DNA of 64,000 nucleotides from an uncultured Opitutia bacterium (GCA_903873805.1 CAIQQB010000186.1:1-64000), one strand, 5' to 3'; positions 1 to 8,131 are shown, counted from the first letter of the stretch. Translations and numbers: made by a program. The notes: generated by a model not told the origin, from the letters alone.

Positions 1-1220
1 AGCCCGGCGGCGCAGCCGGCCCGGGCGCTGGAGCTGGTCCCGCCGGCGGACCCGGTGCGGGCGGACCGCGCGGTGCCCGCGGCGACGGCGGCGGGAGCGG
101 CGAGGTCACACCGGCCACACCCTTCGGTTACCCCAACGCCCGCGACACCCTGCCGGCAGGCGTCGGCAACAAGGCCATTTCCCTGAAGAACTGCCGCAAC
201 GTCATTCTCCGCGACTTCACGATCTTCCATGGCGGCCACTTCGGCATCCTCGCGACCGGCGTGGACAACTTCACCCTGGACAATCTCAAGATCGACACGA
301 ACCGCGACGGCATGGACATTGACTGCTGCCGCAATGTCCGCCTCTCGAACTGCACGATCAACTCCCCGGGCGACGACGGTCTCTGCCTGAAGAGCAGCTT
401 CGGCCTCGGCTACAACCGCGCCACCGAAAATGTCACCATCACCAACTGCCAGGTGAGCGGCTACGTCGAGGGCACGCTGCTCGACGGCACCCGCAAGCAC
501 AGCCCGAGCGGGCGCAGCCCGACCGGCCGCATCAAGTTCGGCACCGAGGCCAACGGCGGCTTCAAGAACATCAGTATTTCCAACTGCGTCTTTGAATACT
601 GCCGCGGCCTGGCGATCGAGGAGGTGGATGGCGGGGCGATCGAGGACGTCACCATCTCGAACATCACCATGCGGGACATTGACAACGCCCCGATCTTTAT
701 CCGCCTCGGCGCGCGCCTGCGCGGACCCGGCGAGGTGCCTCCCAGCATTATCCGCCGCGTCAGCATCTCCGGCATCGTTGCCCACAACGTCTCGCCGGCG
801 CACGGCATCCTCATCGCCGGCCTGCCCGGCAACGTCATCGAGGACGTGAGCCTGAGCAACATCCTCATCGAATACCGCGGCGGTGGCACCGCCGAGCAGG
901 CGGCGCGCGACGAGCCCGAGTTTGAGAAGGCTTATCCCGAGCCGTCCAGCTTTGGCACCATTCCGTCGTACGGCATGTTTGCCCGGCACGTGAAGAACCT
1001 CACCCTCGACCACGTCGAGCTGCGCTATGCCGCCGAGGACCTGCGGCCGGCCTGCATTCTTGACGATGTCACCGGTGCGGACTTCACCCACCTGAAGGCC
1101 CAGCATGCGGCGGGCGTGCCCACGCTGGTCCTGAAGAACGTCAACGGCTTCATCCTCCGCAGCAGTCCCGGCCTCCCCGACACCACCCGGGACCAGCCGG
1201 TCGCCGCCGACAAGCTCTGA
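1..1220 (+). CDS. Glycoside hydrolase family 28 (polygalacturonase-like), 5'-truncated
   Basis: The reading frame is open from base 3 to the TGA at 1218-1220, so the true start lies upstream of the window. The visible 405 codons contain right-handed beta-helix repeats of the type 'NITISNC', and GH28 landmarks: an NRDG segment (about base 300), an SPGDDG segment (about 365) holding the paired catalytic aspartates, and a GRIKFG segment (about 525) matching the GH28 RIK motif. The family hydrolyses pectin/galacturonan chains, normally outside the cytoplasm. The canonical GHG motif is not obvious. The first 35 or so visible codons are almost entirely Gly, Ala, Pro and Arg, an unusual low-complexity stretch placed just before the helix. 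A strong terminator follows at 1254. Family assignment is confident; substrate is inferred. Confidence 0.85.
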   Translation, partial: PGGAAGPGAGAGPAGGPGAGGPRGARGDGGGSGEVTPATPFGYPNARDTLPAGVGNKAISLKNCRNVILRDFTIFHGGHFGILATGVDNFTLDNLKIDTNRDGMDIDCCRNVRLSNCTINSPGDDGLCLKSSFGLGYNRATENVTITNCQVSGYVEGTLLDGTRKHSPSGRSPTGRIKFGTEANGGFKNISISNCVFEYCRGLAIEEVDGGAIEDVTISNITMRDIDNAPIFIRLGARLRGPGEVPPSIIRRVSISGIVAHNVSPAHGILIAGLPGNVIEDVSLSNILIEYRGGGTAEQAARDEPEFEKAYPEPSSFGTIPSYGMFARHVKNLTLDHVELRYAAEDLRPACILDDVTGADFTHLKAQHAAGVPTLVLKNVNGFILRSSPGLPDTTRDQPVAADKL

Positions 1221-1253
1221 TTCCAGTCGTCCGAACGTTTTTCATTTATGCAG

Positions 1254-1284
1254 GGCCTCACCTCGAGTGAGGCCTTGCTTTTTT
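1254..1284 (+). terminator. Rho-independent terminator of the GH28 gene
   Basis: A perfect 8-bp stem (GGCCTCAC, 1254-1261, pairing with GTGAGGCC, 1267-1274) with loop CTCGA is followed by TTGCTTTTTT. It lies 34 bases after the GH28 stop codon. Confidence 0.85.
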
Positions 1285-1310
1285 CTTCCCGCCGAAGGCA
1301 TCGGCTTGGT

Positions 1311-1384
1311 TGTAGCCGGGGTCGCCGACCCCGGTGCCTTGGAGCTCCGAACTTCAATCTCTGGGGTCAGCGACCCCGGCTACA
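1311..1384. repeat. Interspersed palindromic repeat, copy 1 (GGGGTCGCCGACCCC type)
   Basis: Two arms of about 24 bp are inverted relative to each other, beginning TGTAGCCGGGG and ending CCCCGGCTACA. Each arm is itself a small hairpin (GGGGTC-GCC-GACCCC, and GGGGTC-AGC-GACCCC). The same element recurs at 3742-3814, including the preceding GGCTTGGT. It sits in the 359-bp gene-free stretch 1221-1579, which otherwise holds only the terminator and two further palindromes. Confidence 0.8.
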
Positions 1385-1420
1385 GTGGACCTGCAACGCC
1401 CCGGGGTGCTGATTTCGTGC

Positions 1421-1481
1421 TGTAGGCCAGTTCGCCGACCTGGCTTCGCCGCTCGGAGCCAGCTCAGCGAGCTGGCCTACA
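1421..1481. repeat. Interspersed palindromic repeat, CCAGCTCGCTGG-like variant
   Basis: The arms TGTAGGCCAG and CTGGCCTACA face each other, enclosing inner palindromes around TTCGCCGACCTGG and CAGCTCAGCGAGCTGG. It has the same architecture as the 1311 element (TGTAG...CTACA ends, paired sub-hairpins) but a different core, so it looks like a sister family. Confidence 0.65.
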
Positions 1482-1497
1482 GTGACGATCCTTCGAC

Positions 1498-1522
1498 GGA
1501 CGCCACGGAGTGACGTCCCTAC
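1498..1522. repeat. Short palindromic repeat GGACGCCACGGAGTGACGTCC
   Basis: An imperfect hairpin (GACGCCAC against GTGACGTC) ends in CCTACC, like the CCTAC ends of the neighbouring palindromes. It is probably another small intergenic repeat; only this copy was noticed in the window. Confidence 0.4.
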
Positions 1523-1579
1523 CAGAATCGGCAAACCGTGCCTTTGCCGGCCTTCCTGCCCAAGTCAGCGTCCGCGCCC

Positions 1580-2650
1580 TCACCAGTGGCCGTAGTCGCC
1601 TTTGGCGAGGGACTGGGCGAAGGCGGTGAAGAGTTTCACGCAGGCCTCGACGTCGGCGAGATCCACGACCTCGCTCGGGGTGTGCATGTAGCGCAGGGGC
1701 ACGCTCACGAGTCCCGTTGCCACGCCGCCGCGTCCCATCTGCAGGGCGCGGGCATCGGTGCCCGTCGGGCGCGGATCCGCATCGAGCTGGTGCGGCAGCT
1801 TGAGCCGCTTCGCGGTCGCCAGAAGGCGGTCGTAAATCCACGGGTTGATGTTGGGACCGCGGCAGATGATCGGGCCGCCGCCGAGTTTCGTCTCACCGAA
1901 TTTTCGCGGATCACAGTCGGGGTGGTCGGTAGCATGGCCGACATCAACGGCGAGCGCCAGGTGCGGATTGACGGCGTAGGCGGCCGTGGTTGCGCCCCGG
2001 GTGCCGATCTCCTCTTGGGCCGTGGCGACGGCTACGACCTGGGCGGCCGGGCGTTTTTTTGCGGCGGCGAGGCGGATGAGCGTTTCACCGACGATATAGG
2101 CGCCGACCTTGTTGTCGAAGGCGCGGGCCGCGCCGACGCTGCCGTGGAGCAGTTCGAATTCGGAGTCGTAGGTGACGGTGTCACCGATGCCCACGCGCGC
2201 TAGGGCCTCCTTTTTGGAGCGGGCGCCGATGTCGATCCAGATCTCGTGAATCCTGGGTACCTTCTTGCGGTCCTCCTCGTCCATCAGGTGGATGGCCCGC
2301 TTGCCGGTGACGCCCTTGACCGGGCCAGCGGCGGTGCGGATGACGACCCGACGGCCGGAGATGATGCTGCGGTCGTGGCCCCCGATGGTGTCAAAGTAGA
2401 TAAAGCCGTCCTTGTTGACGTAGGTGATGATGAGTCCGAGTTCGTCCATGTGGCCGGCGAGCAGGAGGACGGGGTCGCCAGCCGGATTGAGGGTGGCGAG
2501 GCGGTTGCCCATGGCGTCCTTCGCATAGGTGTCGGCCGCGGGCCGGACATACTGGTCGAAGACCGCCTGGGCCTCGAACTCGGCGCCGGACGGCGAGCGG
2601 GCGTGGAGCAGGTCGGTGAGAAAGGCGGGAGGAACGAAGGGCTTGGGCAT
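1580..2650 (-). CDS. M42 family metallopeptidase (glutamyl aminopeptidase/endoglucanase M type)
   Basis: A 356-residue protein with the M42 metal ligand pattern in order: GHMDELG (His, about residue 66), AFDNKVGA (bridging Asp), QEEIGTRG (catalytic and metal-binding Glu), VDVGHATDHPD (Asp) and YMHTPSEV (His). M42 enzymes are dinuclear, often dodecameric cytoplasmic aminopeptidases that trim peptides. The start at 2650 (MPKPFVPP) is preferred because the alternative ATG at 2671 lies inside the TTCAACATTCAAC repeat zone and adds only seven unrelated residues. The gene stands alone, transcribed away from hisA. Peptide specificity cannot be read from sequence. Confidence 0.9.
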   Translation of the reverse strand: MPKPFVPPAFLTDLLHARSPSGAEFEAQAVFDQYVRPAADTYAKDAMGNRLATLNPAGDPVLLLAGHMDELGLIITYVNKDGFIYFDTIGGHDRSIISGRRVVIRTAAGPVKGVTGKRAIHLMDEEDRKKVPRIHEIWIDIGARSKKEALARVGIGDTVTYDSEFELLHGSVGAARAFDNKVGAYIVGETLIRLAAAKKRPAAQVVAVATAQEEIGTRGATTAAYAVNPHLALAVDVGHATDHPDCDPRKFGETKLGGGPIICRGPNINPWIYDRLLATAKRLKLPHQLDADPRPTGTDARALQMGRGGVATGLVSVPLRYMHTPSEVVDLADVEACVKLFTAFAQSLAKGDYGHW

Positions 2651-2668
2651 GGTAGGAAAGGAACCGAA

Positions 2669-2911
2669 CATTCAACATCCAACATCCAACATTCAACTTC
2701 CAAAGGGACGGACGGGAGTGAAGTTCAACTTCCAACATTCAAGATCGAACGTTCAACATTCAAAGAGACCGATGGAGAGAAAGGCGGGGCAACGTTCAAC
2801 ATTCAACCGGGCGGAGTACCCAAACAAGCGCCACAAGTCTGCGCCCCTACAAAACAGGGCGAACCGGTGCATGCTGAACGTTGAACGTTCAATGTTGAAT
2901 GTTGAACGTTG
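2669..2911. repeat. TTCAACATTCAAC micro-repeat region between M42 peptidase and hisA
   Basis: Variants of CATTCAACATCCAAC and CAACGTTCAAC recur in both orientations across the spacer. An 18-bp segment, CAACGTTCAACATTCAAC (2790-2807), is repeated exactly inverted at 2894-2911. The right end abuts the hisA start. No promoter could be assigned with confidence inside it. Confidence 0.75.
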
Positions 2912-2929
2912 CGCGCCTCAATGGCGCGC

Positions 2930-3655
2930 ATGACGATTTATCCCGCCATCGACATCAAGGGCGGCCGCTGTGTGCGGCTGACCCAGGGGCGTGCCGATCA
3001 GGAGACGGTCTACTACGAACATCCCGCCGACGTGGCTGCGCTGTTCAAGGCCGCGGGGAGCGCGTGGGTGCACGTGGTGGACCTCGACGGCGCGTTTGCC
3101 GGGGAGCCGCAGAACCTCGCCCCGGTCGCCGCGATTGTCGCGCTGGGGATGAAGGTGCAGCTCGGCGGCGGCATGCGGACGCGCGCTGCGGTGGAGCGCG
3201 CGCTGGCCTCGGGCGTGAGCCGCGTGGTCGTCGGCACCCGTGCCGCGGAGAGCGAGACGTTTGTCGGCGAGCTCGTGCAGGCCTTCGGCGCAAAAGTCGC
3301 CGTGGGCATCGACGCCAAGAACGGCCGCGTGGCCGTGAAGGGCTGGGTCGACACGACGGGCACGGACGCGCTGGGACTGGCGTGCCGGATGGACCAGCTC
3401 GGAGTCGCGACGCTGATTTACACGGACATCGGCACCGACGGCATGCTGACCGGGCCGAACCTGGCGGCGCAGGAGGCGATGTGCGTGGCCGTGAAGGCAG
3501 CGGTGATCGCGAGCGGCGGGGTGAGCCGCCGCGAGGATGTGGTGAACCTGTTGGGCGTAAAAAAACGCCGTCCGAATCTGGACGGCGTCATCGTGGGCAA
3601 GGCGATTTACGAAAAGCGGGTGGAGCTGGCGGATCTGCTGGCGCTGGCGGGGTAG
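2930..3655 (+). CDS. hisA: Phosphoribosylformimino-5-aminoimidazole carboxamide ribotide isomerase (HisA)
   Basis: A 241-residue (beta/alpha)8 barrel, the usual length for HisA. Catalytic Asp8 lies in YPAIDIKGG and the second catalytic Asp (Asp128) in VGIDAKNG. Phosphate-binding glycines are seen in QLGGGMR and ASGGVSRREDV, and TDIGTDGML near residue 170 is characteristic. It catalyses the Amadori isomerisation of ProFAR in histidine biosynthesis, in the cytoplasm. ATG 2930 (MTIYPAID) matches the usual N-terminus; an in-frame ATG at 2921 would add three residues. No other his gene is nearby, so it is an isolated pathway gene here. Confidence 0.93.
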   Translation: MTIYPAIDIKGGRCVRLTQGRADQETVYYEHPADVAALFKAAGSAWVHVVDLDGAFAGEPQNLAPVAAIVALGMKVQLGGGMRTRAAVERALASGVSRVVVGTRAAESETFVGELVQAFGAKVAVGIDAKNGRVAVKGWVDTTGTDALGLACRMDQLGVATLIYTDIGTDGMLTGPNLAAQEAMCVAVKAAVIASGGVSRREDVVNLLGVKKRRPNLDGVIVGKAIYEKRVELADLLALAG

Positions 3656-3741
3656 GGCTGGCGGCTTTTGGAAAACCGCAAAATTCAGCGCAGTGTCGTG
3701 GCAGTGGCGCTGGCGTGCAATGGGCGCGGATTTGGCTTGGT

Positions 3742-3814
3742 TGTAGCCGGGGTCGCCGACCCCGGGGATTGAGGGGTGAGAGCCAAGGCACCGGGGTCAG
3801 CGACCCCGGCTACA
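3742..3814. repeat. Interspersed palindromic repeat, copy 2 (GGGGTCGCCGACCCC type)
   Basis: This is a second copy of the 1311-1384 element. Its left arm TGTAGCCGGGGTCGCCGACC and right arm GGGTCAGCGACCCCGGCTACA are essentially identical to copy 1, and both copies are preceded by GGCTTGGT. Only the spacer between arms differs. It lies between hisA and the convergent FkbM gene; it may help terminate both, but there is no T-run. Confidence 0.8.
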
Positions 3815-3851
3815 GTAGACAGCACAAAGCGGTGGATTTACTCTGTCCACT

Positions 3852-4613
3852 TCACGCCAGCGGCTCGGCGAGATAGTCGAAGCCGGGGCCGGGTGGCAGG
3901 GGGGCGGCGGGATCGATCGGGCTGTAGCGGTAGCGGAGCGGATCGAGAATCGCGAGAATGCCGTCGCGTTCGCAGTCACTGTGCAGGCCCATGAGGATGA
4001 CCGGCCGTTTCGCGGCCAGGGTCAGGCACGCGCCCGCGAGCGCCTTGTGGCCGTGACCCTCGACATCGAGCTTGATGAAATCGGGCGGCTGGATTTCTCC
4101 GGCGGCAACCAGCGCGTCCAGGACGCGCGACTCGACCGAGATGGTGGGGATGCTCTCGTTCCAGGTCTCGCCCTCGTAGGCGAGGTGCGTGCTGGTGTTT
4201 TCCAGGCCCTCGTAGGCGAAGAACCGCTGCGAGCCGGAATGGTCGCTCACGGCGTAGGGAAACGTCTTCACCCAGGGAAGCCGGTTGCGGCGCACGTGCC
4301 GGCGCAGGCGCGCGAGGCTGAGCGGATTCGGCTCGAAGGCGGCCACGCTCCCGGCCGGTCCGACGCGACGGCCGAGTCCGACGGCAAAAAGCCCGTAGTG
4401 GCTGCCGAGATCCCAGACGTTGCGTCCATTCCAATCCCAGAGGTCGACGAGCCGGGCCTGCACCGCGGGTTCGTGCGTGCCGCGCCAGTAGGCGCTCCAC
4501 GGGAAGAGGGTCCAGGCCGCGCCGGCCGCGACGCCGCTGCGCACGCGCACGGGCAGACACGCGACGGGCGGGAGGCGGAGAAAGCGGACGAGAAGGCGGC
4601 GGGCGAGGCTCAT
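3852..4613 (-). CDS. FkbM family SAM-dependent methyltransferase
   Basis: A 253-residue protein. The SAM-binding motif I region is NVWDLGSHYGLFAVGLGRRVG (about residues 65-85), followed by AAFEPNPLSLARLRRH (acidic loop binding the SAM ribose) and the FkbM signature FIKLDVEGHGHKALAG near residue 180. FkbM proteins O-methylate sugars or related small molecules. The gene is outside the polysaccharide cluster but of the same family as 18149 and 24312, so a related glycan-modifying role is an inference. The N-terminal 40 residues are basic and hydrophobic and could lie at the membrane. Confidence 0.82.
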   Translation of the reverse strand: MSLARRLLVRFLRLPPVACLPVRVRSGVAAGAAWTLFPWSAYWRGTHEPAVQARLVDLWDWNGRNVWDLGSHYGLFAVGLGRRVGPAGSVAAFEPNPLSLARLRRHVRRNRLPWVKTFPYAVSDHSGSQRFFAYEGLENTSTHLAYEGETWNESIPTISVESRVLDALVAAGEIQPPDFIKLDVEGHGHKALAGACLTLAAKRPVILMGLHSDCERDGILAILDPLRYRYSPIDPAAPLPPGPGFDYLAEPLA

Positions 4614-4687
4614 GAGTGAAGAAGCGGGATGGAATAGTCTGCAGAATGACCGGACTCCGACCGGCCGGGCTTGAATCTGAGTGGAAA

Positions 4688-4706
4688 GGCCGGTCAGAGA
4701 CCGGCC
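4688..4706 (-). terminator. GC-rich hairpin directly after the oxidoreductase stop codon
   Basis: On the minus strand the perfect 8-bp stem GGCCGGTC-TCT-GACCGGCC begins immediately after the TAG at 4707-4709 and is followed by only TTT. It may act as a weak terminator, or be another member of the local palindrome families, since the related CCGACCGGCCGGG lies nearby at about 4660. Confidence 0.5.
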
Positions 4707-6092
4707 CTACTTTTTGATCTGGTCGGCCAGCTCTTCGAGCGGGTAGGTGATGATTTCGGCGAGCGTGGGGTGGTACCACGGGGCCCGGAGCAGGTCGAAA
4801 ACAGTCGCGCGCATGGCCAGCGGGCCGCTGAAACAGTGGATCAGCTCGCCGGCGTCGCGGCCGACGATTTCAGCGCCGAGGATGCGGCCGCGCTTCGGCT
4901 CGGCGAGGACTTTAACGTAGCCATAGTTGGCCTCCATCAGGATCGACTTGCCGTGGTCGTTGAACGGATACGAGGCGCGGAGGTACTTCACGCCGGCGTC
5001 GTCGAGATCGCGTTCGAGACGGCCGATGGTGGCGAGCGCCGGGTCGGTAAAAACGACATTGAGCAGCAGCGAGTAGTCGACGGGCTTCAGCCGCTTAACG
5101 CCGGCCGCGTGGCGGGCGGCGAGTTCGGCCTGCGCAATCGCGATGTGGACGATCTCGGCGGGGCCGGAGCAGTCGCCCGCCGCGTAGATGTGCGGCGCGC
5201 TGGTCTGCTGCCAGCGGTTGATGAGGATCTGGCCGTTCGCGCGGGTCTTCACGCCGGCGGCGGCGAGGTGCAGCGGCGCGGTGTTGGGCTCGCGGCCGAG
5301 GGCGTTGAACAGGTGGGCGGCGCGGCGGGTGACCTTTTTGCCGTCGTGGAGAAACGTCACCGTGACGCCGCGGCGGTCGCCGGAGATCTTTTCCAGCTTG
5401 GTGCCGGCAAACAGCTCGATGCCCTCGTCCACAAAGGCCTGCTGCACGAGGGTGGAGGCGTCGGCGGAGTGGTCGCGGAGAATGTTGGCGCTGCGCTGTA
5501 CGAGGGTGACGCGGCTGCCGATGCGGCGGAGGAACTGGGCGAGCTCGCAGGCGACGATGCCACCGCCGAGGACGATCACGCTCTTGGGAATGAAATCGAG
5601 GTCGAGCACGTCGTCGCTCGTCCAGAACGGCGTGGTGGCGAGGCCGGACACAGGGGGCACGCTGACCTTGGAGCCGGTGCCGATGAGGAAGAATTTCGCG
5701 CGGAGCTTTCGTCCGTCGGTGAGCTCAAGCGTGTGCGGATCGGCGAAGCGGGCGTGGCTGCGGATGAGGTCGAACTTGCCCGAGGTGAGGGCGTCGACGC
5801 GGTAGCCGGCGAAGTCGGCGATGATCTTCTTCTTCCGTGCGTGCATGGCGCGCGGGTCGGCACGGGCGGAGGGGATTTTGAGGCCGAAGGTTTTGCCCTG
5901 TTGGGCGAGGTGGAGGACCTCGGCCATGTAGAGGAGGGTTTTGGACGGCATGCAGCCGCGGAGGATACAGAGCCCGCCGAGCTCGCGGGCGCCGTCGACG
6001 ATGGCGGTGCGGAGGCCGAGGCCGGCGGCGGTGCGGGCGGCATTGAATCCGGCGCTACCCCCGCCGAGGGCGATGAAGTCGTAGGTTTTCAA
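4707..6092 (-). CDS. FAD-dependent pyridine nucleotide-disulfide oxidoreductase (MerA/Lpd-like)
   Basis: A 461-residue class I disulfide oxidoreductase. The FAD dinucleotide motif is ALGGGSAGFNAA (9-20), the redox pair is Cys42/Cys47 in GGLCILRGCMPSK, a second Rossmann motif VLGGGIVACELAQ (about 173) binds NAD(P)H, the second FAD motif is IYAAGDC (about 305), and the C-terminal HPT...E active-site base is in WYHPTLAEI. There is no N-terminal HMA domain and no C-terminal CC pair, so a true mercuric reductase is unlikely; nor is it beside lipoyl enzyme genes. The electron acceptor is unknown. Stop codon and hairpin at 4688 mark its end. Confidence 0.85.
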   Translation of the reverse strand: MKTYDFIALGGGSAGFNAARTAAGLGLRTAIVDGARELGGLCILRGCMPSKTLLYMAEVLHLAQQGKTFGLKIPSARADPRAMHARKKKIIADFAGYRVDALTSGKFDLIRSHARFADPHTLELTDGRKLRAKFFLIGTGSKVSVPPVSGLATTPFWTSDDVLDLDFIPKSVIVLGGGIVACELAQFLRRIGSRVTLVQRSANILRDHSADASTLVQQAFVDEGIELFAGTKLEKISGDRRGVTVTFLHDGKKVTRRAAHLFNALGREPNTAPLHLAAAGVKTRANGQILINRWQQTSAPHIYAAGDCSGPAEIVHIAIAQAELAARHAAGVKRLKPVDYSLLLNVVFTDPALATIGRLERDLDDAGVKYLRASYPFNDHGKSILMEANYGYVKVLAEPKRGRILGAEIVGRDAGELIHCFSGPLAMRATVFDLLRAPWYHPTLAEIITYPLEELADQIKK

Positions 6093-6140
6093 GAGAGAGA
6101 GATTGTTGCCACGGATGACAGGAATACACTGCGGTGGTCG

Positions 6141-6644
6141 TCAGCAAGCCGGGTGCACGTTTGGCCCTGCTGGGCGACTGGGAGGATTTGGTTCGTGCGG
6201 TTGGTTCACACGAAGGCACGAAGACGCGAAGGATTGTGAACCGTTGACGATCCTCCGGCAGCCTTCCTTGAAGGTGGGCGAACCGAAGTTGATGAGCAGG
6301 CCGAGCGGGAAGTTCAGCAGCCGGATATAGGTGAGAACCTGCTTGGCGTGAACGGGTGCAAGATTTTCAACCGACTTCAATTCCACCAAAACGATGCCTT
6401 CGATTATCAAGTCGGCTCGAAATCCTTCCTCAAATTTGAATCCGGCATACTGGATTGGAATGGGCTTCTGTCGCTCAACCTCCAAGCCTTCGGCTCGCAG
6501 CATCTTAGCCAGCACGGTTTCATATACGCTTTCCAACAATCCGGGACCCAAATTCCGATGCAGACGAAACGCGCAATCCACTACCGTTGCAGCGATCTCT
6601 TCCTTGTCGATTCGTGGTTTCGTGACTTCGTGTGAGTCATTCAT
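6141..6644 (-). CDS. GxxExxY family protein
   Basis: A 167-residue protein starting MNDSHEVTK. Its core (about residues 14-130) carries the naming motif GPGLLESVYE (about 33-42), then ADLIIEGIVLVELKSVE, the PD-(D/E)xK-like segment of the family (fold assignment from family knowledge). The biochemical role of the family is unknown. The last 35 residues (FASSCLRVNQPHEPNPPSRP onward) are unlike the core and are encoded by a CACGAAGGCACGAAGACGCG-type intergenic repeat (around 6208-6232), so the natural stop may have been lost to a repeat insertion. The gene follows the polysaccharide cluster by 66 bp on the same strand. No clear ribosome site decides the start. Confidence 0.75.
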   Translation of the reverse strand: MNDSHEVTKPRIDKEEIAATVVDCAFRLHRNLGPGLLESVYETVLAKMLRAEGLEVERQKPIPIQYAGFKFEEGFRADLIIEGIVLVELKSVENLAPVHAKQVLTYIRLLNFPLGLLINFGSPTFKEGCRRIVNGSQSFASSCLRVNQPHEPNPPSRPAGPNVHPAC

Positions 6645-6709
6645 CTGGTATCTGTTAGTTCTCTGACGGCGAGTAAGTTGCAGATGTCGGATAAAGGCGC
6701 ACGCCCGCC

Positions 6710-8074
6710 TCACCGCCCCTTGCCGAAGATCATGATGTGGATTGTTTTCAGGACGATGGCGGCGTCGACGAGGAAGGAGAAGTGGCGGATGTAGTAGAGG
6801 TCGTATTCCAGCTTGCGGAGGGTGTCGTCCAGATTGGCGCCGTAGGGGTAGTTGACTTGGGCCCAGCCGGTGATGCCCGGTTTTACGAGGTGACGGAAAT
6901 GGTAGCAGGGGATCTGGGCCTCGTATTCGGTGACGAGACGGTCCCATTCGGCACGGGGGCCGATGAGGCTCATCTCGCCGCGGAGCACGTTGACCAGTTG
7001 CGGCATTTCGTCGATGCGGCTGGCCCGCAGAAAACGGCCGACGCGGGTGATGCGGGCATCGCCGGGCTGGGTGTAGCGGTCCCCGCCGCCGCCGGTGCGC
7101 ATCGTGCGGAGCTTGAGGAGCTGGAACGGCCGGCGGTCCTTGCCGATGCGGGACTGCCGGAAGATGACGGGTCCGCGGTCCTCCAGCCAGATGGCCGCGG
7201 CGGCGAGGAGCAGCAGCGGCGTGGCGAGGAGCAGTCCGATGCCGGCGAGCAGGAGGTCGCTCAGCCGCTTGATGCGTTCGAAAACCGGCTCGCGGGCGAT
7301 CTGAAATCCCTCCTGAAACAGCCACGTCTGATTGAGCCGGTAGAGCGGAATCTTGCGCCAGTAAACCTGGTGGAACAGCTCCAGCGTGTAGGTGGGAACG
7401 CCGCGGAAATAGAGCTCGACCAATCGTTCGGACAGGCGGGTGCTGAACTCGCGGTTGGATTCCCGAAGGACTAGCGCCTCGATCTCCAGCGTGCCTGATT
7501 CGATCCGGCCGAGGATCTCTTCAAAGGAAAGCAGCGTGAGTCCGGGGAACGGCGCGGCGGTGTTGCCGGTGATAGTGGCGTAAACCACGGGCTGGGCAAA
7601 ATGCATCTTGGCGCATTCCTCGGCGAAGGCCGCGCAGCTGGCGGGGTCGCCCACGTAGACCAGGCTGCGCAGGCGCTGCTTGTCCAAACTGGAGAGGTAG
7701 AGCGTTCGCCGGTAAATGAGCGTCACCGGCATGAGCACCAGAAAGCTGAGGGCAATGACGGCGCGGCTTTGCTGGAGGGCGAAGCCGCCGCGCAGCACCG
7801 CATACGTGAGCAGGAGGGTGGCCAGCAGGGCGGAACAGACGGCGATCAGGTGCTCGCTCGTGTAGTCGAGACTGAGCATCGCGGTGCGCCCCCGGTAGCC
7901 ATCGATGAGGTAGAAACCCGTAACCAATAGACCCAGAGGGACAAGCAGAGGCGCAATGATCCAGTTGGGGGAGGTTTCGCCGCCCCAGAAATAGCCCACG
8001 AAATTGAAGACCAGCAGCACCGACAGCGTGTCGAGCAGCAGAAGGCTGGCGGCAATTTGGCGGGGGCGTTTCAT
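6710..8074 (-). CDS. Polyprenyl-phosphate sugar-1-phosphate transferase (WcaJ/exopolysaccharide initiating enzyme)
   Basis: A 454-residue membrane protein. Four to five hydrophobic helices fill residues 5-125, followed by a nucleotide-binding-like domain and another strong helix at about 265-290. The C-terminal catalytic domain has RGPVIFRQSRIGKDRRPFQL, KLRTMR, DEMPQLVNVLRGEMSLIGPRAE and KPGITGWAQVNYPYG, the diagnostic bacterial sugar transferase motifs. It transfers a sugar-1-phosphate from a UDP-sugar to undecaprenyl phosphate at the inner membrane, starting each repeat unit. It is the last gene of the 31-gene cluster, 57 bp after its neighbour. The exact sugar (glucose or galactose) cannot be told. 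Confidence 0.92.
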   Translation of the reverse strand: MKRPRQIAASLLLLDTLSVLLVFNFVGYFWGGETSPNWIIAPLLVPLGLLVTGFYLIDGYRGRTAMLSLDYTSEHLIAVCSALLATLLLTYAVLRGGFALQQSRAVIALSFLVLMPVTLIYRRTLYLSSLDKQRLRSLVYVGDPASCAAFAEECAKMHFAQPVVYATITGNTAAPFPGLTLLSFEEILGRIESGTLEIEALVLRESNREFSTRLSERLVELYFRGVPTYTLELFHQVYWRKIPLYRLNQTWLFQEGFQIAREPVFERIKRLSDLLLAGIGLLLATPLLLLAAAAIWLEDRGPVIFRQSRIGKDRRPFQLLKLRTMRTGGGGDRYTQPGDARITRVGRFLRASRIDEMPQLVNVLRGEMSLIGPRAEWDRLVTEYEAQIPCYHFRHLVKPGITGWAQVNYPYGANLDDTLRKLEYDLYYIRHFSFLVDAAIVLKTIHIMIFGKGR

Positions 8075-8131
8075 TGCAGGGGCTGAGTAGGTGACAATCC
8101 CGAATTCGGCAAGCTTGTTGCAAATACGGTT

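Noticed and set aside
2669-2911. Insertion sequence or transposon end
   Set aside because: Repeat units only; no transposase frame and no consistent terminal inverted repeats with target duplication.
4707-6092. Mercuric reductase call
   Set aside because: No HMA domain, no C-terminal cysteine pair, and no mer neighbours.
4671-6239. 522-codon open frame on the plus strand
   Set aside because: It is antisense to the disulfide oxidoreductase, whose frame carries all family motifs; the plus frame has Gly/Ala/Glu/Val-rich composition typical of GC-rich shadow frames.
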